DNA from: Micromonospora_G sp044458865
GTDB taxonomy: Bacteria > Actinomycetota > Actinomycetes > Mycobacteriales > Micromonosporaceae
NCBI RefSeq assembly: GCF_044458865.1
Contig: NZ_JBITIH010000003.1
Coordinates: 124,001 to 188,000, forward strand
Length of the DNA stretch: 64,000 nucleotides
Direction: 5' to 3'
Of the stretch, positions 8,544 through 17,107 are shown in pieces (position 1 is the first letter of the stretch; each line of letters begins with the position of its first letter). A program made the position numbers and the translations under genes. The notes below the pieces were generated by a model. That model searched no databases and was not told the origin of the DNA. It saw nothing but the letters and a program-made list of their open reading frames with translations.

Positions 8544-9329
8544 ATGATCCGACTAGCGGGTGTGTCCCGCACCTTCACGGGCCGATCGGGCACTGTGGAG
8601 GCGCTCCGGGGCATCGATCTGGACGTGGCCCAGGGCGAATTCGTGGCGATTGTCGGTCGGTCCGGATGCGGAAAGTCCACTTTGCTCCGACTTATCGCCG
8701 GACTGCTTCCGCCGACCGAGGGCGAGATCACAGTCGCCGGTGAGCGGGTCACCAAGACCCGACGCGATATCGCGATGCTCTTTCAACGCCCCGCACTGTT
8801 GCCGTGGCGCACAGTGCTCGACAACGTACTGCTGCCGGTGGAGATCTTCGGTTGGCGCCGCGCGAGTCACCGGGCCCGCGCGATGGAGTTGCTCGAGATG
8901 GTCGGGCTCGGTGGCTTCGAGAAGCGACTGCCACACGAACTCTCCGGTGGGATGCAGCAGCGAGTTTCACTGTGCCGTTCACTCATCGGCAATCCGCGGG
9001 TAATGCTCATGGACGAACCGTTCTCCGCCCTCGACGCCCTCACCCGTGAGGAACTGTCGGTGGAACTGCAGCGGGTGCACATGGAGAACGCCGCCACGAT
9101 CGTCTTCGTCACCCACTCGATCGACGAGGCGGTGCTACTCGCCGACCGGGTGATCGTGCTGAGCCCCCGCCCGGGTCGCCTCCGCAAGGTGGTCGACATC
9201 AACATTCCGCGGCCACGGAGTCTGGGCCGGAACGCCCACCTCGAAGAGGTTGCCCGTTGCAGCGCGGATCTGCACGAACTTCTGATGGAGCGCGACTCCC
9301 CGGCAACGGCCGGAGCGAAAGGTCACTGA
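8544..9329 (+). CDS. ABC transporter ATPase, SsuB/TauB/ThiZ type
   Basis: The 261-residue ATPase that should power the importer encoded divergently to the left. Walker A GRSGCGKST is near residues 40-48, the Q-loop LFQRP near 81-85, signature LSGGMQQRV near 133-141, Walker B VMLMDEPFSALD near 153-164 and the switch VTHSIDEA near 190. The ATG at 8544 is fixed by GGGGAG 7 nt upstream; the reading frame continues far upstream but only antisense to the binding-protein gene. It is followed after one base by the luciferase-like gene, so they form a two-gene operon. Confidence 0.93.
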   Translation: MIRLAGVSRTFTGRSGTVEALRGIDLDVAQGEFVAIVGRSGCGKSTLLRLIAGLLPPTEGEITVAGERVTKTRRDIAMLFQRPALLPWRTVLDNVLLPVEIFGWRRASHRARAMELLEMVGLGGFEKRLPHELSGGMQQRVSLCRSLIGNPRVMLMDEPFSALDALTREELSVELQRVHMENAATIVFVTHSIDEAVLLADRVIVLSPRPGRLRKVVDINIPRPRSLGRNAHLEEVARCSADLHELLMERDSPATAGAKGH

Positions 9330-9330
9330 C

Positions 9331-10281
9331 GTGCGAGTATCCATCTTCACCGAGCCGCATCGCGGCGCCACCTACGACGACCAACTGCGAATGGCCCGAC
9401 TCGCCGAGGACAGCGGGTTCGATGGCTGGCTCCGCGCGGACCACTACCAGGCGATGGGCGAGGACCTCGGTCTGCCCGGCCCGACCGACGCCTGGGTCAC
9501 CCTGGCCGGCCTGGCCCGGGAGACCTCCCGGATCAGGCTCGGCACCCTGGTCACCTCGTCCACCTTCCGGCTGCCCGGCCCACTGGCCGTGATCGTCGCC
9601 CAGGTGGACCAGATGAGCGGCGGCCGGGTCGACCTCGGCATCGGAGCCGGCTGGTACGAGCGGGAACACCTCGCGTACGGCATCCCGTTCCCGCCCGTCG
9701 GCGAGCGGTTCGGTCGCCTGGCGGAACAGCTCGCCGTGGTGACCGGCCTCTGGCGTACCCCGGTCGGCGAGCGCTTCACCCACCAGGGCGAGCACTACCA
9801 GCTCGTCGACGCGCCCGCCCTGCCCAAGCCGGTGCAGGTGCCGGGGCCGCCGGTCATCATCGGCGGCAAGGGCCTCAAGCGGACGCCGGCGCTGGCCGCC
9901 CGCTACGCGCACGAGTTCAACATGCCGTTCAAGTCGGTCAAGGAGACCGCCGAGGCGTACGAGCGGGTCCACGCGGCGTGCGAGCGGGTGGACCGGGCCG
10001 CGAACGGGCTGGACCCGCTGGTGCTCTCCGCCGGCATCGTGGTGGCGATCGGCCGGAACGAGGCCGAGGCCCAGCGCCGCGCAGCGCCACTGCACGAGAA
10101 GAGCGCCCTGCCGCCGGAGGACCCGGTAGTCGGTTCGCCGGCCCAACTGGTCGAGCGGATCGGTGAGTTCGCGGAGATCGGCACCGGCCGCGTGCACCTG
10201 CGGCTGACCGATCTGCACGACCTCGACCACCTGGAACTCATCGCCAGCGAGGTGCTGCCCCAGATCGGCGCCTCCCGCTGA
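9331..10281 (+). CDS. Luciferase-like (LLM) flavin/F420-dependent oxidoreductase
   Basis: A 316-residue member of the bacterial luciferase-like monooxygenase superfamily, a TIM barrel that uses FMN or coenzyme F420. Visible signatures are MRVSIFTEPHRG at the first strand, DGWLRADHY near residues 31-39, RIRLGTLVTSSTFR near 69-82, and GGRVDLGIGAGW near 96-107, the usual LLM phosphate-binding run. Start is GTG at 9331, one base after the ATPase stop, so translation is probably coupled. Linkage to an SsuABC-like importer recalls SsuD alkanesulfonate monooxygenase, but actinobacteria have many F420-dependent LLMs of unknown substrate. Cofactor and substrate are open. Confidence 0.87.
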   Translation: MRVSIFTEPHRGATYDDQLRMARLAEDSGFDGWLRADHYQAMGEDLGLPGPTDAWVTLAGLARETSRIRLGTLVTSSTFRLPGPLAVIVAQVDQMSGGRVDLGIGAGWYEREHLAYGIPFPPVGERFGRLAEQLAVVTGLWRTPVGERFTHQGEHYQLVDAPALPKPVQVPGPPVIIGGKGLKRTPALAARYAHEFNMPFKSVKETAEAYERVHAACERVDRAANGLDPLVLSAGIVVAIGRNEAEAQRRAAPLHEKSALPPEDPVVGSPAQLVERIGEFAEIGTGRVHLRLTDLHDLDHLELIASEVLPQIGASR

Positions 10282-10356
10282 CAGGCTGCCGAAGTAGTAG
10301 CCGACGCGCTGTCGTCAGGGTGGCGATCGGACCCGACGCGCCGTAACCTGCCCCGC

Positions 10357-12849
10357 ATGGCCTTTCGGACCTGGGGCAGGGTGCTGCTCGTCGCACTCGG
10401 CGTCGGCGTACTCGCCGGAGCGGGCCAACTCGGCTTCGCGTACGGCTTCGGCATTCTGCGGTTCGCCCGTACCTTCGACGCGACCACGGCCAGCCACTGG
10501 ACCGCGCAACTCACCTGGGTGGGTTGGTTCACCATGGTGGCCGCGGTCGTCGGGGCGGTGGTCGCGGACCGGTTGGCCCGGAGGTACGCCTACCGTCCCA
10601 CCCTCGCCACCCGATTGGCACTGGCCGCCGCCGCCGCACTCGGCGCTGGTTCGGTCGCCCCGCTCTCCATGCAACCGGCCCGCGCCGCGGAGGTGGCCTC
10701 GGTCGACCCGGTGTTCGCCACCGGTCTGGTCGCCGGGCTGGGTGCGCTGGTCGGGCTCGTGGCGGCACTGGCCGCCCTCAGCCAGTCCCCGATCAGCTGG
10801 AACATCGCCACGCTGACCGGCGGGATCTGGCTGTTGGCACTGATCTCGGTGATGCCGTCACTGGGCCCGACCGACCCGCTACCCGCCGTACGTCTCGGGG
10901 TGCCCGACCCGGCCTGGCTCGGGGCCGGCACCACCCAACGGCTCGCGGTGGTGACGATGCCGGCGCTGGCCCTGGTCGCCGGCGCGGTCAGCGGCGCGTT
11001 GGCCCGCTTCCGGGGGCACCCGACGGCGGTCGTCGCGAGCACCGGCGCGGTCGGCCCGGCGCTGCTCGCCCTGGCCTATCTCACCGCCGGTCCCGGTGGC
11101 TCCAGCGACAAGTACCAGGCGGCGCCCTACTGGGGCGCGCTGGTCGCGGTCGGAGCGGGCGCCCTCGGGTCGGTGCTCGCCGCGCTGATGCGCTGGCCAC
11201 TGACCACGGAGACGGCCGCGTCGGGTCCGCTGGAACCGACCGAGATCCTGCAACGGGTACGCGCCGCCGAGCCGGGCGCGGTTGAGCCGGACCTTCCAGC
11301 CGATACCTGGACCGACCGATCCACCGGCGCACCGCCCTACCCGGCGACGGCGGAACGGGCCGACCGCGCCACCGAGTCCTGGGCCACCGCCGCGACCGGG
11401 ACCTGGGTCGAGTCCACGAGCATCCGCGAGCCGGAGTCCCGGACGGTCGACCCGTCCAGCATTCCGGGTCAGCGCCGACCGAGCGAGACCGACCACCTCC
11501 CCACCCGTCCCTCCTCTCTCGACACCCACGAAGGCCGGGACGCCGACGGAGGCCCGGCCGACGAGCGCACCCCGCCCACGGAGTCGGGCTGGACGGTGAC
11601 GGCGAGCGACCTGGGCACACCCGAACGCACGGCCGCGTCCAGCCCGCCGCGCTCGCGGACCGAGGCGACCCAGGGCGAAATGCCGACAACGCCACCGATG
11701 CCGACAACGCCACCAGCACCGCAGCCCCGCCGGCCGGAGCCCGAGTGGGCCGACCCGACTCTCGCCACCCTGGCGACCTCGGACTACTGGCCGGCTACTG
11801 CCGACCCGCACGAACCGTTCGAGGAACGTACCGACAGCGGTTGGGACGCCTTCGCGACCGGGAAGCGGAGCGGTTCCGGCGGACCCGCCGCCTCCGAGGT
11901 GCCGGACCGTTCGACCCCGTCCGGCTCCGAGGTCCGCGCCGAGTGGGAGACGGATCGGACCGAGACTCCGAGGCCGGTCTCCCCTGCCGCTTCCTTCGCC
12001 ACCCCGGAACCGGTGAGCACCGCGAAACCCTTCGCCACCCCCGAACCGGTCAGCACCGCGAAACCCTTCGCCACCCCCGAACCGGTCAGCACCGCCAAGC
12101 CCTTCGCCACCCCGGAACCGGTCAGCACCGCCAAGCCCTTCACCACCCCCGAACCGGTCAGCACCGCGAGGCGGACACCGCCGGAACCGACCAGCGCCCC
12201 CAAGCAGGTCACGCCGGTCGAGCCGGTCAACACCGGTTCACGCGCCGTACCGGCGGAGCCGGTCCCGAACACGGAACGGCCCACACCGCAGGTGCCGATC
12301 TTCGCCCCGGTACGGTTCACTCCCTCCGAACCCGTCTCCCACACCGCGCCGGTCGGCAACCCCGGGTCGGCGTTCGCTGCCGATCCCTCCGGCGAACCCG
12401 GGTCCGTGCACCCGGAGTCCGTGCCGGTGCACCGGGAGCGGCAACGGCCGACCCTGTCCCGGGAGACGGAGTGGACCGAGGCGGAGGCTGACCGACCGGA
12501 CGTGGCGGAGACCGAACTCCCGGCGCATCAACCAACCGAGGAGCCGGCCGAGGAGAAGGTCGAGGGGAAGGCGGCTCGGCCACGACGCGGCCTGTTCCGA
12601 CGCAACCGGCAGACCAACGACGGCAGCGAGTCCGGACCGGGCGGACCGGTCAACGCCCCAGCCGAACCAGCGGCGCAACGTGAGCCGCGTGGACGCGGTC
12701 GTACGGAGCACCCCGTGTCGGAGACCGACGAGGAGTACGTGGACTGGGTCAGCGGCCTGGGCGCACCGAGCCCGGCGGAGGACGTCCCGTCCCGGGACGG
12801 TGGCGCGCGTCGTACCCTCCGCTCCTCCGGCCGGCACCACGCCGACTGA
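10357..12849 (+). CDS. Multi-pass membrane protein with long disordered repeat tail
   Basis: An 830-residue protein I cannot assign to a named family. Residues 1-280 hold about seven or eight hydrophobic helices (for example VLLVALGVGVLAGAG near 9-23 and FATGLVAGLGALVGLVAALA near 111-130). The remaining 550 residues are Pro/Thr/Glu/Ser-rich and lack predicted structure. At residues 547-606 lie five copies of a 12-residue unit of the form FATPEPVSTAKP. The C-terminus is basic (RPRRGLFRRNRQ), then acidic. It starts at the ATG at 10357, 75 bp after the LLM gene. A membrane anchor with a tail reaching into cytoplasm or wall is plausible. Function unknown. Confidence 0.8.
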   Translation: MAFRTWGRVLLVALGVGVLAGAGQLGFAYGFGILRFARTFDATTASHWTAQLTWVGWFTMVAAVVGAVVADRLARRYAYRPTLATRLALAAAAALGAGSVAPLSMQPARAAEVASVDPVFATGLVAGLGALVGLVAALAALSQSPISWNIATLTGGIWLLALISVMPSLGPTDPLPAVRLGVPDPAWLGAGTTQRLAVVTMPALALVAGAVSGALARFRGHPTAVVASTGAVGPALLALAYLTAGPGGSSDKYQAAPYWGALVAVGAGALGSVLAALMRWPLTTETAASGPLEPTEILQRVRAAEPGAVEPDLPADTWTDRSTGAPPYPATAERADRATESWATAATGTWVESTSIREPESRTVDPSSIPGQRRPSETDHLPTRPSSLDTHEGRDADGGPADERTPPTESGWTVTASDLGTPERTAASSPPRSRTEATQGEMPTTPPMPTTPPAPQPRRPEPEWADPTLATLATSDYWPATADPHEPFEERTDSGWDAFATGKRSGSGGPAASEVPDRSTPSGSEVRAEWETDRTETPRPVSPAASFATPEPVSTAKPFATPEPVSTAKPFATPEPVSTAKPFATPEPVSTAKPFTTPEPVSTARRTPPEPTSAPKQVTPVEPVNTGSRAVPAEPVPNTERPTPQVPIFAPVRFTPSEPVSHTAPVGNPGSAFAADPSGEPGSVHPESVPVHRERQRPTLSRETEWTEAEADRPDVAETELPAHQPTEEPAEEKVEGKAARPRRGLFRRNRQTNDGSESGPGGPVNAPAEPAAQREPRGRGRTEHPVSETDEEYVDWVSGLGAPSPAEDVPSRDGGARRTLRSSGRHHAD
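11995..12174 (+). repeat. Five tandem 36-bp repeats inside the membrane-protein gene
   Basis: Copies start at 11995, 12031, 12067, 12103 and 12139 and differ by only a few bases, mostly silent. They encode the FATPEPVSTAKP units. The in-frame period and near identity suggest recent expansion by slippage or recombination, so copy number may vary between strains. Confidence 0.95.
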
Positions 12850-12876
12850 CCCCACCCCGTACCGTCGACCGATCAC

Positions 12877-12918
12877 GACATTGGCGCGTCGCCCGGTCAC
12901 GGACGACGCGCCAATGTC
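12877..12918. terminator. Bidirectional terminator between membrane protein and thiC
   Basis: A perfect 15-bp stem (12877-12891 with 12904-12918) around a 12-nt loop lies between the convergent 830-residue-protein gene and the thi operon. It can terminate both. Confidence 0.8.
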
Positions 12919-12931
12919 ATCAACTGGTTGT

Positions 12932-12949
12932 CGGGGACGGATGTCCCCG
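12932..12949 (-). terminator. Second small hairpin after thiC
   Basis: A 7-bp G/C stem (12932-12938 with 12943-12949) with a GGAT loop, 20 bp after the thiC stop. It probably works with the larger hairpin beyond it. Confidence 0.5.
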
Positions 12950-12969
12950 GCGCCCCGGAGGGCGGTAGG

Positions 12970-14562
12970 TCAGGCCAGCGGCAGGTAGACCTTGCCGCCG
13001 GACTCGACGAACTCGGTCGACTTGTCCTGCATACCGCGCGCGGCGTACTCCTTGAGCTCCTGGGTGATCTTCATGGAGCAGAACTTCGGGCCGCACATCG
13101 AGCAGAAGTGCGCGGTCTTCGCCGGCTCGGCGGGGAGCGTCGCGTCGTGGTACGCCCGCGCGGTCTCCGGGTCGAGCGAGAGGTTGAACTGGTCCTCCCA
13201 GCGGAACTCGAACCGGGCCTTGGAGAGCGCGTCGTCCCAGACCTGGGCACCGGGGTGCCCCTTGGCCAGGTCGGCGGCGTGCGCCGCGATCTTGTACGCG
13301 ATCACGCCGGCCTTGACGTCGTCCCGGTCCGGCAGCCCCAGGTGCTCCTTCGGGGTGACGTAGCAGAGCATGGCGGTGCCGAACATGCCGATCATCGCCG
13401 CGCCGATCGCGGAGGTGATGTGGTCGTACGCGGGCGCGATGTCCGTCGTCAGTGGACCGAGGGTGTAGAACGGGGCTTCCTGGCAGAGTTCCTGCTGGAG
13501 GTCGACGTTCTCCTTGATCTTGTGCATCGGCACGTGCCCCGGGCCCTCGATCATCACCTGGACGTCGTACTCCCAGGCGATCTTCGTCAGCTCGCCGAGG
13601 GTACGCAGCTCGGCGAACTGCGCCTCGTCGTTGGCGTCGGCGATCGAACCGGGACGCAGCCCGTCGCCGAGGGAGAACGTCACGTCGTAACGGGACAGAA
13701 TCTCGCACAGTTCGCGGAAATTCGTGTAAAGGAAATTTTCCTCGTGGTGCGCCAGACACCAGGCCGCCATGATCGAGCCGCCCCGGGAGACGATGCCGGT
13801 GACCCGCTCGACCGCCAGCGGCACGTACCGCATCAACACCCCGGCGTGCACCGTCATGTAGTCGACACCCTGCTCGGCCTGCTCGATGACGGTCTCCCGG
13901 AACACCTCCCAGGAGAGCTTGACCGGGTCCCCGCCGACCTTCTCCAGGGCCTGGTAGATCGGCACGGTGCCGATCGGGACCGGCGAGTTGCGGACGATCG
14001 CCTCCCGCGTCTCGTGGATCCGCTTGCCGGTGGAGAGGTCCATCACCGTGTCCGCACCCCAGCGCGTCGCCCAGGTGAGCTTCTCCACCTCCTCCGCCAC
14101 CGACGAGGTGACCGCCGAGGTGCCGATGTTGGCGTTCACCTTCACCAGGAAGCGGCTGCCGATGATCGCCGGCTCCACCTCGGGGTGGTTGACGTTGAGC
14201 GGAAGCACCGCGCGTCCCCGGGCGATCTCGTCACGTACCAGCTCGGCGGGGAGGTTCTCCCGGACCGCGACGAACTCCATCTCCGGCGTGACGATCCCGG
14301 CCCGGGCGTACGCCAACTGGGTCGGCCGGCGCCCGTCCACACCGGCGAGCGGGGTGCCGGCACCGCGTACCGGCGCCACGTCACCTCGCTCCGCGATCCA
14401 CGGTCCGCGCAGCGCCGGCAGGCCGACCTCCGGATCACTGCCGGGGCCGGAGGTGTCGTACAGCCGTACCGGCGGGTTCTCCCCGGCCAGCTCCACCTCG
14501 GCGAACGGGACCCGGATGTCCGGCCGCGATCCCTCCACGTACACCTTGCGACGAGCCTGCAT
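12970..14562 (-). CDS. thiC: Phosphomethylpyrimidine synthase ThiC
   Basis: Radical-SAM enzyme that rearranges aminoimidazole ribotide into the hydroxymethylpyrimidine phosphate half of thiamine. The protein is 530 residues, usual for bacterial ThiC without the long N-terminal extension. The C-terminal CSMCGPKFC motif binds the 4Fe-4S cluster; MIEGPGHVPMHKI and LGDGLRPGSIADA are core family motifs. The ATG at 14562 is set by AGGAGG 6 nt upstream; the frame runs further but into thiD. It is the last gene of the thi operon, 13 bp after thiD, and so under the TPP riboswitch at the operon head. Confidence 0.98.
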   Translation of the reverse strand: MQARRKVYVEGSRPDIRVPFAEVELAGENPPVRLYDTSGPGSDPEVGLPALRGPWIAERGDVAPVRGAGTPLAGVDGRRPTQLAYARAGIVTPEMEFVAVRENLPAELVRDEIARGRAVLPLNVNHPEVEPAIIGSRFLVKVNANIGTSAVTSSVAEEVEKLTWATRWGADTVMDLSTGKRIHETREAIVRNSPVPIGTVPIYQALEKVGGDPVKLSWEVFRETVIEQAEQGVDYMTVHAGVLMRYVPLAVERVTGIVSRGGSIMAAWCLAHHEENFLYTNFRELCEILSRYDVTFSLGDGLRPGSIADANDEAQFAELRTLGELTKIAWEYDVQVMIEGPGHVPMHKIKENVDLQQELCQEAPFYTLGPLTTDIAPAYDHITSAIGAAMIGMFGTAMLCYVTPKEHLGLPDRDDVKAGVIAYKIAAHAADLAKGHPGAQVWDDALSKARFEFRWEDQFNLSLDPETARAYHDATLPAEPAKTAHFCSMCGPKFCSMKITQELKEYAARGMQDKSTEFVESGGKVYLPLA

Positions 14563-14575
14563 AGCAAACCTCCTG

Positions 14576-15376
14576 CTAGTAGCGGGACCAACCGAAGTGG
14601 TCCAGCGGTCCATGGCCGGTGCCCAACTTCCAGTCGCGCCCACCGGCGAGCGCGCGGGCGACGTACTCCTTGGCGAAGACGACCGCGGCCGGCACCTCGT
14701 CACCGAGCGCGATCCGGGCCGCGATCGCGGCCGAGAAGGAGCAGCCGGTGCCGTGGGTGTTGCGGGTGGCCACCCATGCCCCGGGGAGCAGCCGGGACTC
14801 GCCGCCGGTCCAGTGGACGTCCACCGCCTCGCCGCCCGCACCGGTGTCGTCGTCACCGCCACCGGTCACCACCACATGGCGGGGACCTCGGGCGGCGATC
14901 CGCTCGGCGGCGGCGATCATCTCGTCGACCGTGGTCACCGGGCGTCCGACGAGCGCCGCGGCCTCCTCCCGGTTCGGGGTCACCACCAGCGCGTACGGCA
15001 GCAGCCGCTCCACCGCGGCGACCACGCCGAGCCGGTGGCCGCTGGTCGAGACGAGAACCGGATCAACCACCAGGTTCGGCAACAGCCCGGCTCGGGCATG
15101 TGCCGCCACCGTGTCCGCGACCGCCTCGGTGCCGAGCATCCCGGTCTTTGTCGCCTGTACGGGCAGGTCGGTCAGGACCGCGTCGAGCTGCGCGGTGACC
15201 AGGTCGGCCGGGGTCGGCAGGACCGCGCGTACCTCACGGGTGTTCTGTGCGGTGAGCGCGGTGATCACGGATGTCCCGTAGACACCGAGCGCCGCGAAGA
15301 CCTTCAGGTCGGCCTGGATGCCGGCCCCGGCCCCGGAGTCGGAGCCGGCGACGGTGAGCACCACCGGCGGGGTCAC
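14576..15376 (-). CDS. thiD: Hydroxymethylpyrimidine/phosphomethylpyrimidine kinase ThiD
   Basis: Ribokinase-fold kinase that phosphorylates HMP and HMP-phosphate to HMP pyrophosphate, the pyrimidine substrate of ThiE. 266 residues, full length. Typical motifs are VAGSDSGAGAGIQADLK near residues 9-25, the TKTGMLG segment near 95-101, VVDPVLVSTSGH near 122-133, and the anion-hole NTHGTGCSFSAAIAA near 208-222. It starts at GTG 15376, overlapping the upstream TenI-like gene by 4 bp (GTGA). No ThiE domain is fused here. Confidence 0.97.
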   Translation of the reverse strand: MTPPVVLTVAGSDSGAGAGIQADLKVFAALGVYGTSVITALTAQNTREVRAVLPTPADLVTAQLDAVLTDLPVQATKTGMLGTEAVADTVAAHARAGLLPNLVVDPVLVSTSGHRLGVVAAVERLLPYALVVTPNREEAAALVGRPVTTVDEMIAAAERIAARGPRHVVVTGGGDDDTGAGGEAVDVHWTGGESRLLPGAWVATRNTHGTGCSFSAAIAARIALGDEVPAAVVFAKEYVARALAGGRDWKLGTGHGPLDHFGWSRY

Positions 15377-16029
15377 CGGTCACCGTCCCCGGTGGCGAGG
15401 ACGAGTCGGGCGACCAGTTCGGCGGGATCGTCGGCGCCCATCACCGCGCCCATCACCGCCACCCCGGCCGCGCCCGCCACCATGCAGGCGGCGACCTGTT
15501 CGGCGTCGGTGACTCCGCCGAGCGCGAGTACCGGGACCGACGTACGCCGGGCCAGCCGCGCCAGGCCGACCGGCCGCAGCGGCGGGCCGTAACCGGGTTT
15601 CGACGGGCTGGGAAAGACCGGGGAGAGGGTCACGTAGTCCTCCGTGGTGAGGCGGAGCAGTTCCGCCGCGTCGTGGCAGGAACGGCCGACCAGGGGCAGT
15701 TCAGGCGGTGGGTACGGTCCGGCCGACGCCAGGTGCACCGCGTCCCCGCCGAGCGGGTCGGCTCCGGCGACCAGCAGCGTCCCGCCGGCCGGGGCGAGGA
15801 TCTGCCGCAGTTCGTCGGCGAGCGCCAACCGCTCGTCGCGGGGCAGGTCCTTCTCCCGGAGCAGGACCCAGCGCGCACCGCCGGCCACCGCCGCCCGCAC
15901 CACCTGGGGCAGCGGGGCACGTGCCAGGCGCCGGTCGGTGACGACCACCAGCCCGCTCGGCACTCCCGCTCGCCGGGCCGGCGCCCACTGACTGGTGTCC
16001 GGACCCGGTCGACGCACCGGAGCGGTCAC
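15373..16029 (-). CDS. ThiE-superfamily paralogue, TenI-like
   Basis: A 218-residue TIM-barrel protein of the thiamine phosphate synthase/TenI superfamily and the second such protein in this operon. It keeps LLREKDLPRDE (residues 56-66), a SCHD segment and SPVFPSPSKPG. It lacks the Gln of the QxR motif (Leu56 instead) and the Asn-Asp pair that holds Mg-pyrophosphate in true ThiE (Ala-Gly here). This fits TenI, the thiazole tautomerase that works with ThiG, better than a synthase. Start is GTG at 16029, overlapping thiG by 4 bp; its stop overlaps thiD by 4 bp. The TenI role is inferred from residues and context. Confidence 0.8.
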   Translation of the reverse strand: MTAPVRRPGPDTSQWAPARRAGVPSGLVVVTDRRLARAPLPQVVRAAVAGGARWVLLREKDLPRDERLALADELRQILAPAGGTLLVAGADPLGGDAVHLASAGPYPPPELPLVGRSCHDAAELLRLTTEDYVTLSPVFPSPSKPGYGPPLRPVGLARLARRTSVPVLALGGVTDAEQVAACMVAGAAGVAVMGAVMGADDPAELVARLVLATGDGDR

Positions 16030-16877
16030 AGCTCCGGCCGCCCCTCGTCGGGGCTCGACGCCAGCGCGTGGAAACGTCGTGGAATACGCCCGGAGCGTGC
16101 GGCGAGCCAGCCAGCCTCGACGGCGTACCGCATCGCGGTCGCCATCCGTACCGGCTCGGCGGCCCGGGTCACGGCGCTGGCGAGCAGCACCCCGTCGCAG
16201 CCGAGTTCCATGGCGAGTGCCGCGTCGGAGGCGGTGCCGATGCCGGCGTCGAGGATGACCGGCACCTCCACGCTCTGCCGGATCAGCCGGATGTGGTGGG
16301 GGTTGCCGATCCCGAGGCCGGAGCCGATCGGCGCACCGGCGGGCATCACCGCGGCACAGCCCGCCTCGGCGAGCCGCCGGGCGAGCACCGGATCGTCGCT
16401 GGTGTACGGCAGCACGGTGAAGCCGTCGGCGACGAGCTGGTCGGCGGCGTGCAGGAGTTCGACCGCGTCGGGCAGCAGTGTCCGGTCATCGCCGATCACC
16501 TCCAGTTTCACCCACGAGGTGTCGAACGCCTCGCGGGCGAGCCGGGCGACCTTGACCGCCTCGGCGGCGGTGTAACAGCCGGCGGTGTTCGGCAGCAGTC
16601 GTACGCCGCACCGGTCGAGGACGTCCAGCAGCCCGCCGTGCATGGTGGCGGCGCTGTCGACCCGACGCAGCGCGACGGTGACCAGTTCGGTGCCGCTGGC
16701 CCGAATCGCCTGCTCCAGTACGTGCAGGTTGGCCGCACCGCCGGTGCCGAGGATCAGCCGCGACCCGAACGTCTCCCCACCCAGCTCGAACGGGGTCGTC
16801 ACCGGTGCGGCGACCGACCCCGGTTGGGTCGGGCCCGTCACCGGTACGCTTCCCCGCCCGGGTTCCTCTTGCGACAT
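16026..16877 (-). CDS. thiG: Thiazole synthase ThiG
   Basis: Builds the thiazole phosphate ring of thiamine from deoxyxylulose phosphate, dehydroglycine and the thiocarboxylate on ThiS. The 283 residues form one ThiG domain after a 25-residue low-complexity lead. Motifs: FGSRLILGTGG near residues 37-47, LLPNTAGCYTAAEAVK near 94-109, the Schiff-base lysine segment WVKLEVIGDD near 122-131, and MPAGAPIGSGLGI and VILDAGIGTASDAALAME as phosphate-binding loops. It lies 5 bp after thiS and overlaps the TenI-like gene by 4 bp. Confidence 0.97.
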   Translation of the reverse strand: MSQEEPGRGSVPVTGPTQPGSVAAPVTTPFELGGETFGSRLILGTGGAANLHVLEQAIRASGTELVTVALRRVDSAATMHGGLLDVLDRCGVRLLPNTAGCYTAAEAVKVARLAREAFDTSWVKLEVIGDDRTLLPDAVELLHAADQLVADGFTVLPYTSDDPVLARRLAEAGCAAVMPAGAPIGSGLGIGNPHHIRLIRQSVEVPVILDAGIGTASDAALAMELGCDGVLLASAVTRAAEPVRMATAMRYAVEAGWLAARSGRIPRRFHALASSPDEGRPEL

Positions 16878-16882
16878 CGGGC

Positions 16883-17107
16883 TCAGCCGCCCTGGGCCGC
16901 GGTCAGTACCTCGACCCGGTCCCCGCTGTGCAGCACCGCCGTCGGCCAGCCGGTACGAGGCACCACCTCGCCGTTGACCGCGACCGCCACCCCTCGGCTC
17001 TGCCCGGTCACCGTGGCGACCAGTTCGGCGACGGTCACACCACCGGGCAGCCTGTGGTCCGTACCGTTCACGGTCAGCTCCACCGAAACCTCACCCTCTC
17101 CGCTCAC
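16883..17107 (-). CDS. thiS: Sulfur carrier protein ThiS
   Basis: Ubiquitin-like sulfur carrier that delivers sulfur to ThiG as a C-terminal thiocarboxylate. 74 residues ending in the required Gly-Gly. The central NGxxxxLPGGVTVAEL and the GDRVEVLTAAQGG tail are typical. Start is GTG at 17107, overlapping the thiO stop by 4 bp (GTGA). No separate adenylating enzyme (ThiF) is in the window; it must be encoded elsewhere. Confidence 0.96.
   Translation of the reverse strand: MSGEGEVSVELTVNGTDHRLPGGVTVAELVATVTGQSRGVAVAVNGEVVPRTGWPTAVLHSGDRVEVLTAAQGG

Noticed and set aside
11995..12174. Regular 36-bp repeats considered as a CRISPR array
   Set aside because: The units are contiguous without spacers, in frame, and encode a 12-residue motif.
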